A stretch of 64,000 nucleotides of DNA from an uncultured Candidatus Melainabacteria bacterium. Its GTDB lineage: Bacteria; Cyanobacteriota; Vampirovibrionia; Gastranaerophilales; Gastranaerophilaceae. The notes beneath the pieces were generated by a model. It did no database searches and was not told the origin of the DNA. It worked only from the letters and a program-made list of their open reading frames with translations. Shown here one piece after another: positions 17,883 through 26,575 of this stretch; position 1 is the stretch's first letter, and every line of letters starts with the position of its first letter. Both the position numbers and the translations under genes were made by a program. The stretch lies in assembly GCA_947364235.1 (NCBI GenBank), contig CANARY010000008.1, forward strand, positions 1 to 64,000, given 5' to 3'.

Positions 17883-19433
17883 ATGGCTGAAACTATAGAA
17901 GAGAAACCGATTAATCCGTGGCTTGCCTGCCTTCCTACAATGGCATCTGCGTTTATGTTTGTACTGGATGAAACAATAGCTAACGTTGCACTTCCGCACA
18001 TGGCTGGCAGTTTTTCTGTAAGCAGGGAAGAGTCTATGTGGATTTTAACTTTCTATTTGATTGCAAGCGGTATTGTAATCCCGATGGTAGGCTGGTTTAG
18101 TAAAGTTATGGGTCGTAAAAACTTTTTTATGTTTAGTATCGTACTTTTTACTATAGCATCGGCTCTCTGCGGTCTTTCTAAGAATCTTGAAACGATGGTT
18201 TTTGCGAGAATTTTACAAGGTATTGGTGGCGGAGGCTTGCTTCCAATTTCTCAGGCAATATTATTAGAGAACTTCAAGCCTGCAGAGCGAGGAAAAGCAA
18301 TGGCTATGTTTGGCTTAGTAATCGTTATTGCTCCTATTATCGGTCCTGTTCTTGGAGGCTGGATTACTGAGAACTGGTCTTGGCCGTTTATTTATTTTAT
18401 AAACCTGCCAATCGGTGTAATAGCTTTGGCTTTATCAAAAGTGTTTATATATGACCCGCCTTATGCACAGAAGCAAAAAGGCGTCAAGACTGATGTATTT
18501 GGATTTTTTACTCTTTCTGTCTGGCTTTTAACTTTACAAATAGTTTTAGACAAAGGAAACAATGCAGACTGGTTTAACGCTCCTTGGATTTGCTGGCTTT
18601 CTGCGCTTTCGTGTATTACAGGCTTAGCGTTCTTAATATCTCAGTTAAAAAACAAAGAAGCGCTAGTTGATTTAAGCGTATTCAAAGACAAAAACTTCCT
18701 GATTGGTACACTTGTTCAAGTTGTTATGCAAGCAGTGCTTCTTGCATCTTTAGCTGTTTTACCGCAATTTTTACAATCATTAATGGGTTATGACGCTTAC
18801 AAAAGCGGACTTTCGATGATGCCTCGCGGTTTAGGTGCTCTTCTTGCAATGGTTCTCTGCGCGACATTAGCTAATTTAATTGATAACCGAATTCTTGTAA
18901 TGATAGGTTTAGGCTGTATTGCTGGAGGAAGCTGGATGCTTGGAGGCTTGAACTTAGAATTTTCTACAATGAATATTGCTGTTCCAAACTTCCTATTTGG
19001 TATTGGCTTAGGACTGGCAATGATTCCAATTATTACGCTTTCTGTTGCTACAATTAGAAACGATCAGATGACTAACGCCAGCGGACTTCAAAACCTTATG
19101 AAAAATATAGGAGGCGCTTTTGGAACTTCAATAGTTGCAACGCTGTTATCACGAGGAGCACAGAAGCATCAGTTTATGTTAATTCAGCATTTAACTGATA
19201 CAACGCAGACATACACTGAACGCGTTCAAGCTTACGCAAGTGCATTTATGACCTCTACAGACCCGCAAACAGCTCTTTATATGGGTCAGCACACAGCTTA
19301 TCAGCTTTTAATGCAGCAGGCAAATTTAGCAGCATTCATTGATGCTTTCAGAATTTTTGCAATCGCAGGGATTGTAATTATACCTCTGATTCTTCTATTA
19401 AAAAACTTGAAGAAAGAAGAAACAAATGAATAA
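17883..19433 (+). CDS. MFS drug exporter, DHA2 (EmrB/QacA) family
   Basis: A 516-residue protein with about 14 hydrophobic helices. Motif A-like GWFSKVMGRKNFF follows TM2, FARILQGIGGGGLLPIS lies in the TM4 region, and motif C (GLVIVIAPIIGPVLGGWI) lies in TM5, all typical of proton-driven DHA2 drug exporters. No membrane-fusion partner is adjacent. Its 3' end overlaps the next gene by 8 bp, so it leads a three-gene operon with two exported proteins. The substrate is unknown. Confidence 0.88.
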   Translation: MAETIEEKPINPWLACLPTMASAFMFVLDETIANVALPHMAGSFSVSREESMWILTFYLIASGIVIPMVGWFSKVMGRKNFFMFSIVLFTIASALCGLSKNLETMVFARILQGIGGGGLLPISQAILLENFKPAERGKAMAMFGLVIVIAPIIGPVLGGWITENWSWPFIYFINLPIGVIALALSKVFIYDPPYAQKQKGVKTDVFGFFTLSVWLLTLQIVLDKGNNADWFNAPWICWLSALSCITGLAFLISQLKNKEALVDLSVFKDKNFLIGTLVQVVMQAVLLASLAVLPQFLQSLMGYDAYKSGLSMMPRGLGALLAMVLCATLANLIDNRILVMIGLGCIAGGSWMLGGLNLEFSTMNIAVPNFLFGIGLGLAMIPIITLSVATIRNDQMTNASGLQNLMKNIGGAFGTSIVATLLSRGAQKHQFMLIQHLTDTTQTYTERVQAYASAFMTSTDPQTALYMGQHTAYQLLMQQANLAAFIDAFRIFAIAGIVIIPLILLLKNLKKEETNE

Positions 19434-20085
19434 AATTATAATAACATTAGCTTTACTATTAATTTCATCTCCTGTTTTTGCAGGGTTAATGCAGCATCGT
19501 ATTGACATGATTGGATTTGGAATTCTTAATGCAAATAAAATCAACAAAAGAATGTTTTTTACATATTCAGAGCAAGAGAAAAAACATATAATTCCTAAAG
19601 AAGTAACTAAACGCGAAATAATAATTTACGGTGACACTATTCAATACGCAGAAACCGATGACGAAATTGCAGCAATGCTTTCTCAAAAAATTTCTAACGC
19701 TGAAAAATCTTATGATGGTCAAGGAAAAGGCACAATCGGCACGCTGCAAGTATTAATATCACCAAAAAAATACGAAATAATAGGTGACAAAAGAGCTGTA
19801 GATTACATGGTTAGAGCCGGTTATAACCCGCTTGGGCTAATTACTTTCATTAATAAAAGCTGTCCGCAAAAGAAATACGATATTATATCTAAACACTATT
19901 TAACTTCCAAAAGACTTGCAGAAGTTTATGAATACATTCTGATAAAATATCCGTATTTTCTGCAAAACAACACATATCTTACTAACATTTACTACCAAAA
20001 CTTTTTACTTAACTCAATAGAAAACAGAAAAAAACTTGAAGCAAAACTAAAAAGTAACAGCTTAGAAAAGGTAAAGTATGAATAA
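19426..20085 (+). CDS. Exported M48-like protein lacking the zinc motif
   Basis: A 219-residue protein with a clear signal peptide (IIITLALLLISSPVFA). The stretch ETDDEIAAMLSQKISNAEKS aligns by eye with the protease at 12304-13542 (NDDAIALLIGHEMAHSILG): HEMAH is replaced by QKISN. The downstream KYEIIGDKRAVDYMVRAGYN matches its KMEYAADTEGARLAVKAGYD, keeping the Glu. It therefore looks like an M48-fold pseudo-protease, perhaps a binding or regulatory protein in the periplasm. It overlaps the genes on both sides by 8 bp. Confidence 0.65.
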   Translation: MNKIIITLALLLISSPVFAGLMQHRIDMIGFGILNANKINKRMFFTYSEQEKKHIIPKEVTKREIIIYGDTIQYAETDDEIAAMLSQKISNAEKSYDGQGKGTIGTLQVLISPKKYEIIGDKRAVDYMVRAGYNPLGLITFINKSCPQKKYDIISKHYLTSKRLAEVYEYILIKYPYFLQNNTYLTNIYYQNFLLNSIENRKKLEAKLKSNSLEKVKYE

Positions 20086-20653
20086 ATTCTTACTCAGTCT
20101 GATTTTTTGTTTAATTAGCACAGCAGCAATTAATGCTCAAGAATTTATCACAGATTTTCTTGCAGATGAATACACTGCCGGAAAAATATATGAAAAACCG
20201 GATGTCTTAAGCGAATACGATTTTACAAGCACAGATTCTGTAGCAATAAAGTTAAGTACACTAGAAACGCTGTCTACCAGAAATAAAACTCTTCATGATG
20301 CACAAGAAATACAATTAATTTCAAAGTCTAATATTTATTATAAAAACCAGCTTATTGTAAAAAAAGGAGAAATCGTTTCTGCCAAAATAGAAACAATTAT
20401 CCCAAGCGGAATGAATGGCATACCTTACTACATTTATATTGGAGATTTTAAATTCCAAAACATTGACTCATCTAAATTGCTTTATAATTACAGCAAAGGC
20501 GGTGTTAACCGAATGTACTGGGTGCTCCCTTTAAAATGGAGCTTAACATTTTTACCTCCAACAGGTTCACTTACAAACTTTATTAAAGGCGGACACGCAA
20601 AAATTACACCAAAAGACACAATCACTGTACATTATTTCCCAAATTGGAAATAA
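20078..20653 (+). CDS. Hypothetical exported protein
   Basis: A 191-residue protein with an N-terminal signal peptide (LLSLIFCLISTAAINAQ). The rest is predicted beta-rich with several aromatic residues and no motif I recognise. It overlaps the pseudo-protease gene by 8 bp and ends immediately before the convergent minE gene with no spacer. Co-transcription with the exporter and pseudo-protease suggests an envelope role. Confidence 0.65.
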   Translation: MNKFLLSLIFCLISTAAINAQEFITDFLADEYTAGKIYEKPDVLSEYDFTSTDSVAIKLSTLETLSTRNKTLHDAQEIQLISKSNIYYKNQLIVKKGEIVSAKIETIIPSGMNGIPYYIYIGDFKFQNIDSSKLLYNYSKGGVNRMYWVLPLKWSLTFLPPTGSLTNFIKGGHAKITPKDTITVHYFPNWK

Positions 20654-21118
20654 CTACGCTTCAGATTGACATTCTTCTTTAATTTCGTCATCTTTTTTTG
20701 AAGCAGTCATTTCTTCCGGTGTAGTTACAGTTTGAACTTCCGCATCAGCTTCACAAGCTTCTTCTGCTGTTCCTTCTGCTTCAGCCTCTTCATTTATACC
20801 TTCTGCTGCCAGAGTTGCTTCGATTTCTTCTTCATCTTTTGCTCTGATTACAGGAATTGAAAGCATCAAAGCAACTTGCTCGCCTTCTTGCTGAAAATCA
20901 AGTTCAAGAAGTTCTTTATCAAGCTCAACATAGCGTGAAAGCAAGTCAATCAGCTCACCGCGCATCTGTTCCAGAATTTTTGGAGTCAAGTTCGTTCTAT
21001 CTTGCATCAAAACAAGCTTCAATCTGCTTGCAGCAACTGATTTTGAAGCATCTCCTTGTTCTTCTTGAGGGCGGAAGAACTTAGCCACTGTATTGTATAT
21101 ATCGGAGAAAAGCCCCAT
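20654..21118 (-). CDS. minE: Cell-division topological factor MinE with long acidic tail
   Basis: A 154-residue protein. Residues about 25-85 match MinE: SRLKLVLMQDRTNLTPKILEQM is the MinD-activating region and the following beta strands form the topology domain. An N-terminal amphipathic helix (MGLFSDIYNTVAKFF) fits membrane binding. Unusually, about 60 Glu/Ala-rich residues follow the normal end near residue 90. MinE stimulates MinD ATPase to keep MinC away from midcell. It is the last gene of minC-minD-minE. Confidence 0.9.
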   Translation of the reverse strand: MGLFSDIYNTVAKFFRPQEEQGDASKSVAASRLKLVLMQDRTNLTPKILEQMRGELIDLLSRYVELDKELLELDFQQEGEQVALMLSIPVIRAKDEEEIEATLAAEGINEEAEAEGTAEEACEADAEVQTVTTPEEMTASKKDDEIKEECQSEA

Positions 21119-21120
21119 TT

Positions 21121-21933
21121 CTACACCTTCGCTTTCAATTTTGCAAACGCATTTTTAATTTTTGCCATAAACCCTTTTGGCTCATCTAAATCAAGAAAAG
21201 GAACTTCTTCACCAAGTATTCTCTGAGCAACATTTCTATAAGCTTTACCAGCAAGAGCTGCCTCATCATTAACAATCGGCTCGCCTTTGTTTGTAGAAGT
21301 AATAATGCCTGTGTCTTCAGGAATTATACCAACAAGAGGGCAGGAAAGAATTTCTACAACATCGTCAACACTCATCATTTCGTTTGATTTAATCAAGCTA
21401 GGTCTAACTCTATTCAAAAGAAGTTTATAACTTGTAATTTCTTCTTTTGCTTCCAAAAGTCCAATAATTCTATCCGCGTCTCTAATTGCAGACATTTCCG
21501 GAGTTGTAACAACAATTGCTTCAGAAGCACCTGCCACAGCGTTCTGGAATCCTTGCTCAATACCAGCCGGGCAGTCAACAAGCACAAAATCATTTTCTTC
21601 TTTTAAGGTGTCACAGATGCTCTTAAGCTGTTCTGCGTTAACTGCTGTCTTATCGCGTGTTTGAGCTGCAGCAAGAAGAGAAAGGTTTGGATTTTTCTTA
21701 TCTTTAACTAATGCCTGTTTCAGCTTGCAGCGTTCTTCAATAACATCAACAATTGTATAAACAATTCTATTTTCAAGTCCTAAAAGCAAATCAAGGTTTC
21801 TCAATCCTAAATCTGTATCAATAAGGACTACTTTATAACCTGCTTTAGCAAGCGCTGTGCCGATGTTCGCACTTGTAGTTGTTTTTCCTACTCCGCCTTT
21901 TCCAGACGTGATTACTATTACTCGACCAGTCAT
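21121..21933 (-). CDS. minD: Septum-site ATPase MinD
   Basis: A 270-residue deviant Walker-A ATPase (GKGGVGKTTTSANIG at the N-terminus, DTDLGLRNLDLLLGLENR next, VLVDCPAGIEQGFQNA as the switch II region). The C-terminus (FMAKIKNAFAKLKAKV) is an amphipathic membrane-targeting helix. ATP-bound MinD sits on the membrane and recruits MinC; MinE releases it. It overlaps minC by one base and precedes minE by 2 bp. Confidence 0.95.
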   Translation of the reverse strand: MTGRVIVITSGKGGVGKTTTSANIGTALAKAGYKVVLIDTDLGLRNLDLLLGLENRIVYTIVDVIEERCKLKQALVKDKKNPNLSLLAAAQTRDKTAVNAEQLKSICDTLKEENDFVLVDCPAGIEQGFQNAVAGASEAIVVTTPEMSAIRDADRIIGLLEAKEEITSYKLLLNRVRPSLIKSNEMMSVDDVVEILSCPLVGIIPEDTGIITSTNKGEPIVNDEAALAGKAYRNVAQRILGEEVPFLDLDEPKGFMAKIKNAFAKLKAKV

Positions 21934-22925
21934 TAATCTCTCCTTAACTTTTTATAAATTACTATCTTTCCATCTTCAATTTGAGCTTCCTCAGGAGTAA
22001 ACTCATTTGTTTTCTGTACATAAGGCACATTCAAAGTATCGTTACGCCTTGCGTACAAACCTGCTATTCTTAACTGTATTGCATTCAGCTTTAACGCTCT
22101 GACTTTCGAAGTCACATTACCAAGAGAACCTGCATGTGCTATTCCACCTAAAATTCCCCAAACAGTAATATCTCCTCCTGCTACAATTTCACTGCCTGGA
22201 TGAGCATCGCCTATTATTAAAATATTCCCTTCATAGCTTACTGTCTGACCTGAACGTAAAGTTTGATTAATATACAAAGTCGGAAGAGTTTCTGTATTTG
22301 TATCATTCTCTTCTGCACCTTCAGGAAGAACATCACCGGTATCAAGAAGTATATATTTACTTGCTTCTTCCGCTTTGATTAATCCTTCACTTTCAGCCAG
22401 AGCCTCAAAGTTCGCTTCAAAATGTTCCGCAGGGATAATTTCTGAAAGCTCCTGTGTTGACTGCTCGTCATAAATATCTTCTATACCTTCTGCTGTTTCA
22501 ATAGGATTGGCGTTAGAATTCAAATCTGCATGAACTTCTACAGTCTTGTCCTCTTCTACAACTTCACATTCTGTTTTTATAACAACTTCTTCATCTTTAA
22601 CTTCTTCTGCTGCTGAGCAGACAATTGAAGGTTCAAGATTATCAGAGATTTCTGAAACTATAATACCAAGGCTTACTGCAGAAGCTTCTGTTTGTTCAGA
22701 ATCTGTATCAATAAATGCAAGATTTGCATCCATTGATTCAATCAAAGCCTTAATACTCAAAAGCTGGGACTGTTTTAAATCTAAAGCGCCCAGTTTCAAG
22801 CAGACATTTTTTCTTTTAACTTCAGGATGCTCCATAACAGAACTAAGCTCAAAAACAAGCTGTGTAGTATTTTTAGCATCGCTTAAATCAATAATAAACC
22901 CGTTCTCTACAAAACCTTTTTCCAT
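21933..22925 (-). CDS. minC: Septum-site inhibitor MinC with long acidic linker
   Basis: A 330-residue protein, longer than the usual 220-270. Residues about 1-95 resemble the MinC N-domain that blocks FtsZ. Residues about 225-330 are the C-terminal beta-helix (LRSGQTVSYEGNILIIGDAH, GGDITVWGILGGIAHAG, LRIAG) that binds MinD. Between them lie about 110 Glu/Asp-rich residues of low complexity, much longer than a normal linker. It is the first gene of the min operon. Confidence 0.9.
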   Translation of the reverse strand: MEKGFVENGFIIDLSDAKNTTQLVFELSSVMEHPEVKRKNVCLKLGALDLKQSQLLSIKALIESMDANLAFIDTDSEQTEASAVSLGIIVSEISDNLEPSIVCSAAEEVKDEEVVIKTECEVVEEDKTVEVHADLNSNANPIETAEGIEDIYDEQSTQELSEIIPAEHFEANFEALAESEGLIKAEEASKYILLDTGDVLPEGAEENDTNTETLPTLYINQTLRSGQTVSYEGNILIIGDAHPGSEIVAGGDITVWGILGGIAHAGSLGNVTSKVRALKLNAIQLRIAGLYARRNDTLNVPYVQKTNEFTPEEAQIEDGKIVIYKKLRRD

Positions 22926-23015
22926 TTATAATACCCAAATAATCTACCACTGATTAAAAGAATATCTTAAATGTTTTTTCAATTCAATAAAGTGTGACGC
23001 ATTGTAAAGCCGAAT

Positions 23016-23519
23016 TTATTTGGTAAGAGATTCCGCTGCTTCCAAAAAAGCTTTATAAGTATCCGGAGCAACAATTGACTTACATCTTTCAAGTTCTTTT
23101 TGCGAGTCCAGTTTATTATCTCTAACACTGTCTTTAAAAAATTTCTTTTCACAATCATAAACTCTTTCAGGAGTTATCATTGTAATAACATCATATTCGT
23201 TTGCGTCATAATCATAGTTACGAAACGCACAATTATAAGCCACATACAAAGGAGTAAACGTTGTACTCGGAGAATAACGGCGTTTCGGCAGGCAAGGATT
23301 ATCACCTGTAAGCGACAATGTAATACCTGCAGTACGGTGCAAATAATTTTCGCAGCTGATAACAGTATTTTTATCACCGTATTGTTCAATTTCTTTAACA
23401 CGTTTTGCAAGAAAGCTTTTTTGCATTTCGTTTTTTGCAAATTGCTCAGCTCTTTGCAAAAGCTTAGAATTTATTTTTGCCTTAAAGGTTGATTGTTTAT
23501 TTATATTGTCAATACGCAT
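23016..23519 (-). CDS. Small hypothetical protein with N-terminal TFKA motif
   Basis: A 167-residue soluble protein of unknown function. It begins MRIDNINKQSTFKAKIN, a short pattern (hydrophobic start, then xFK/R-A/G) that I associate with many small proteins of the Gastranaerophilales. The rest is helical at the ends with a beta-rich middle and several Cys residues. No Shine-Dalgarno is seen; it starts three bases after the mlaD-like stop, so translation may be coupled. Confidence 0.55.
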   Translation of the reverse strand: MRIDNINKQSTFKAKINSKLLQRAEQFAKNEMQKSFLAKRVKEIEQYGDKNTVISCENYLHRTAGITLSLTGDNPCLPKRRYSPSTTFTPLYVAYNCAFRNYDYDANEYDVITMITPERVYDCEKKFFKDSVRDNKLDSQKELERCKSIVAPDTYKAFLEAAESLTK

Positions 23520-23522
23520 AAT

Positions 23523-24437
23523 TTAATTTTTACACGAACATTCTTTTTTGCAAGAATCATCTTCTATTGCTTTTCCAAGAAATACGCGCATTCCTCCAAA
23601 ACGTTTGCTTAAAGTATGTTTAAAACCTTTGACTATATCATTTACATTTAAGACAACATTATTGACATTCTTAAGAACGCAGTTTGTCAATCTGATTGTT
23701 TCACGATTTGCATTGCCGGTTAAATCATTGATGTTTAAGCTTGCAGTTTGGAAGTTCCTTGTAGCAGCTTCGAAGTTTCTTGTCATCAGCTCTATATTTG
23801 CAAAACTGTTATCGAGTCTGTTATCACGTCTTACTGAATTATTAAGTTCAGTAGAAACATCCGCAAGATTTCTGCTTGTAATAACCAGATTTTCTCCTGT
23901 TTCTTTTAAAGAAGGTCTTAAATCTTTTAGAATATCATCAGCAGTTTTAAATAAATCCGTTAAAGCGTTCAAAGTTTCTCCTGCAGATTCTACAGTGCCG
24001 CTTAAATTGTCTTTCAAATCATCGAGCCCGCCGTTATCTGCTTGAGAATCGATATAACTGGAAATATTAAAGCTGGTTGAACCTTTTATCACAGAATGAT
24101 TTTTCAAATACGTAATCGAAGGAGCTGTAGGATACTCGAGCTCCACATAGTCTTTTTTATCCTTACGTTTCACTTTAGCAGTAGTATTATCAGGAAGTTT
24201 CAAATTCTTAGCATTTAAAACAATATCCACGCTTGTAGTTGTAAAATCATTAGTAGGGTGAACTCTAACAGTACGCCCTATTCGAAAACCTTTGTAATAC
24301 ACATTTAACTTATGCGGCATTGGTTCTAATTTATCAAACACCGCAACAATATGGATATTATGAAATCCGTGGATTAAATACAAAAATCCAGCAACACCCA
24401 TAACCGCCCCAATCAATAATACTAAAATTTTATTCAT
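23523..24437 (-). CDS. MCE/MlaD-family lipid-transport protein
   Basis: A 304-residue protein with one N-terminal membrane helix (ILVLLIGAVMGVAGFLYLIHGF), a MlaD/MCE beta-barrel domain at about residues 30-125 (YYKGFRIGRTVRV, then TAKVKRKDKKDYVELEYP) and a long helical C-terminal part rich in Asn/Leu. MCE proteins form hexameric periplasmic rings that carry phospholipids between membranes with an ABC transporter. No MlaE/F permease or ATPase genes are adjacent. A Cys-rich end (CKKECSCKN) is unusual. Confidence 0.82.
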   Translation of the reverse strand: MNKILVLLIGAVMGVAGFLYLIHGFHNIHIVAVFDKLEPMPHKLNVYYKGFRIGRTVRVHPTNDFTTTSVDIVLNAKNLKLPDNTTAKVKRKDKKDYVELEYPTAPSITYLKNHSVIKGSTSFNISSYIDSQADNGGLDDLKDNLSGTVESAGETLNALTDLFKTADDILKDLRPSLKETGENLVITSRNLADVSTELNNSVRRDNRLDNSFANIELMTRNFEAATRNFQTASLNINDLTGNANRETIRLTNCVLKNVNNVVLNVNDIVKGFKHTLSKRFGGMRVFLGKAIEDDSCKKECSCKN

Positions 24438-24489
24438 ATAATAATTATTTTTTAAATAAGAAATTTGAAAATCGGACAGTTTGGCAATA

Positions 24490-24526
24490 AAATAGGGCGG
24501 GTTTGCTTCGCAAACCCGCCCTATTT
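24490..24526 (-). terminator. Strong terminator after pgi
   Basis: A perfect 17-bp GC-rich stem (AAATAGGGCGGGTTTGC and its complement) with a TTC loop lies just downstream of pgi on the minus strand and ends in T-rich sequence. The A-run on the other side makes it usable in both directions. Confidence 0.85.
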
Positions 24527-24535
24527 AAAAATAAA

Positions 24536-25834
24536 CTAAGATATACGTCCTGGAACAACTACTCCGCCTTTTAAATTCTTTTTGTAGAATTCTACATGCG
24601 GCTGCAGTACGCTGTCAAGAACTTCCGGAAGCGTTTTATTCTGCATAACAGCTTCAACAATTTCCTGATAGCAGGTTGCAAAAGCACGAAGCTGAGTTAC
24701 AGCACCTGCTGCTTCAGGAGTTAAGCCCAATTTTGAAGTTTCAACATATTCTTTAAAGAATGCTCCTGAAACTTCATAAGACTTAGTCAAAGCGCCGATA
24801 TATGCTTCTGCATTTTCTGAACATATTCCTTTATCTGCAGGAACAGTAAGCGCAAAAACAAGTTTGTTTGCAGGGTTAAAATGAGCTTCTGCTGAGTGAT
24901 GCATTGCATCAGGCACTTTTGCAACTTGTTTAAGAGTATCTTTAACAGACTCATTCTGCATTTGTGCATGCCAGTAAACAGTGTTTTCAAACATTGAACC
25001 CATGTACTGATGAACAGAAGCTTCTATTCCGTTAAGCTTTGCATCAGCCCAGAAAATACCTTCCTTCAACGCATCATTTAATTCTAAATCAGAAGAAAGT
25101 GAAAGTGATGAAATTTCTTGAGCTGACATTAACATTGATTTCATATCTTCTTTGCTCATGCCGGCAAACGCCAAAGTAAACAAAGCGTGGTCGTCAAAAG
25201 CTGAAAATCTTCCGCCGACATCATCATGAATAAACAAATCACCGAGCCAGCCGTTTTCGTTAGAAGTTCTTCTAAGTTCGCTTTTTTCAGCATTACCGTC
25301 TGTTACAGCAATAAAATGCTTAGCTGCAGATTTTTTAGCTTCTTCCAAAGATTGTCCTTTTGAAACATAAGCATCTTCAAGCATTTTTTGAATTCTTAAA
25401 AAACCGTCCTTTGTTTCAAAAGTTGAGCCTGATTTTGAAGCAATAAGATAGTTAGATGCTAATACATCTCCGCCTAATTTTTCCAAAAATCTTGCAAAGC
25501 TGATTGAATCAACATCTGAATAAAAATAAATAACATCAGAGTTGATATTCAAACCATTAATGCTCAACATGTGTTCAACAGTGTGTTTAGAACCGCCAAT
25601 ACCCATAACGCTGAGTTTATTTACGCCTGTTTGAGATTTTAAGTTTGATGCTAAAGAATAAATATCATCCAATCTTTTAGCTTGTTCCTGAGGTAAGTTT
25701 ACCCAGTTTAAGAATTTCCCCGGCTGATTAGCACGAGAAGAAAATTCACTGACAAATTCTGATACTTTTGAAGCGTATTTTGAAAAATCAACGCCTGAAA
25801 AAGTTGTTTTTAATGATGAATTTTTTGTTAACAT
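24536..25834 (-). CDS. pgi: Glucose-6-phosphate isomerase
   Basis: A 432-residue enzyme interconverting glucose-6-phosphate and fructose-6-phosphate. The SIS-type sugar-phosphate site appears as VMGIGGSKHTVEHML and ASKSGSTFETKDGFL. The family signature region is DDVGGRFSAFDDHALFTLA, and a C-terminal KNLKGGVVVPGR follows. Its length fits the short bacterial PGI type. GGAG lies upstream of the ATG. It is a single gene with its own terminator, divergent from dedA. Confidence 0.9.
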   Translation of the reverse strand: MLTKNSSLKTTFSGVDFSKYASKVSEFVSEFSSRANQPGKFLNWVNLPQEQAKRLDDIYSLASNLKSQTGVNKLSVMGIGGSKHTVEHMLSINGLNINSDVIYFYSDVDSISFARFLEKLGGDVLASNYLIASKSGSTFETKDGFLRIQKMLEDAYVSKGQSLEEAKKSAAKHFIAVTDGNAEKSELRRTSNENGWLGDLFIHDDVGGRFSAFDDHALFTLAFAGMSKEDMKSMLMSAQEISSLSLSSDLELNDALKEGIFWADAKLNGIEASVHQYMGSMFENTVYWHAQMQNESVKDTLKQVAKVPDAMHHSAEAHFNPANKLVFALTVPADKGICSENAEAYIGALTKSYEVSGAFFKEYVETSKLGLTPEAAGAVTQLRAFATCYQEIVEAVMQNKTLPEVLDSVLQPHVEFYKKNLKGGVVVPGRIS

Positions 25835-25911
25835 AGTAACTCTCCTTTTTTTTATATAATAGCATAAGCATGTTTTTGTAGTATTATAAAAGAAAAAGTT
25901 GGGAGAGAATT

Positions 25912-26538
25912 ATGGAATTTATTAATACAATACTGTCTGTTCTAATAAAATTTATAGAACACGTAATTACAGTAATGGGTCCTTGGGGAATAAGCCTCCT
26001 TATGGCAATAGAATCTTGTAATATTCCTCTTCCAAGTGAAGCGATTCTGCCTTTTGCCGGCTATATCGTAAGTAAAGGAGAAATGAATTTTCACATAGCA
26101 GCTCTTGCCGGAGCATTTGGGTGTGTCATAGGTTCAATTCCTTCTTACTACCTTGGATACTTTGGCGGTCGTAAATTTATAGAAAAATACGGCAAGTATT
26201 TCTTAATCTCACACAAAGACCTCGATGATGCTGACAGGTGGGTCGAAAAATATGGAGACTGGGCATTCTTTATCTGCAGAATGCTGCCGGTTGTACGTAC
26301 GTTCATCTCGCTTCCTGCCGGAATTCTAAGAGCTAAGAAAAGAATTTTCTTCACACTGACTTTCTTAGGTTCACTTGTATGGAGCTATTTGTTAGTATAT
26401 GCAGGTGTAAAATTCGGGCAGAACATGGAAGCATTCAAACACATCTGGCATAAATTCGATATCTTAATCGTTACCGTGATTGGAATTCTTGGACTATTGT
26501 ATTTATATAAACACTTCAAACATTTAAAAGAATCTTAA
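25912..26538 (+). CDS. DedA/SNARE-associated family membrane protein
   Basis: A 208-residue inner-membrane protein of the DedA (VTT) family. It has the characteristic IPLPSEAILPFAGY, YYLGYFGGRKFIEKYGKYF and RMLPVVRTFISLPAG segments, the last carrying the conserved R-x3-P-x2-R. Members act as undecaprenyl-phosphate or phospholipid scramblases that need proton-motive force. GGGAG precedes the ATG, and a bidirectional terminator follows. Confidence 0.9.
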   Translation: MEFINTILSVLIKFIEHVITVMGPWGISLLMAIESCNIPLPSEAILPFAGYIVSKGEMNFHIAALAGAFGCVIGSIPSYYLGYFGGRKFIEKYGKYFLISHKDLDDADRWVEKYGDWAFFICRMLPVVRTFISLPAGILRAKKRIFFTLTFLGSLVWSYLLVYAGVKFGQNMEAFKHIWHKFDILIVTVIGILGLLYLYKHFKHLKES

Positions 26539-26540
26539 CA

Positions 26541-26569
26541 AATAAAAGCGCCTTAAAGGCGCTTTTATT
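26541..26569. terminator. Bidirectional terminator between dedA and ferritin-like gene
   Basis: A 13-bp stem (AATAAAAGCGCCT/AGGCGCTTTTATT) with a 3-base loop lies between two convergent genes. It is followed by T residues on the plus strand and mirrored on the minus strand. Confidence 0.85.
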
Positions 26570-26575
26570 TTTAAA

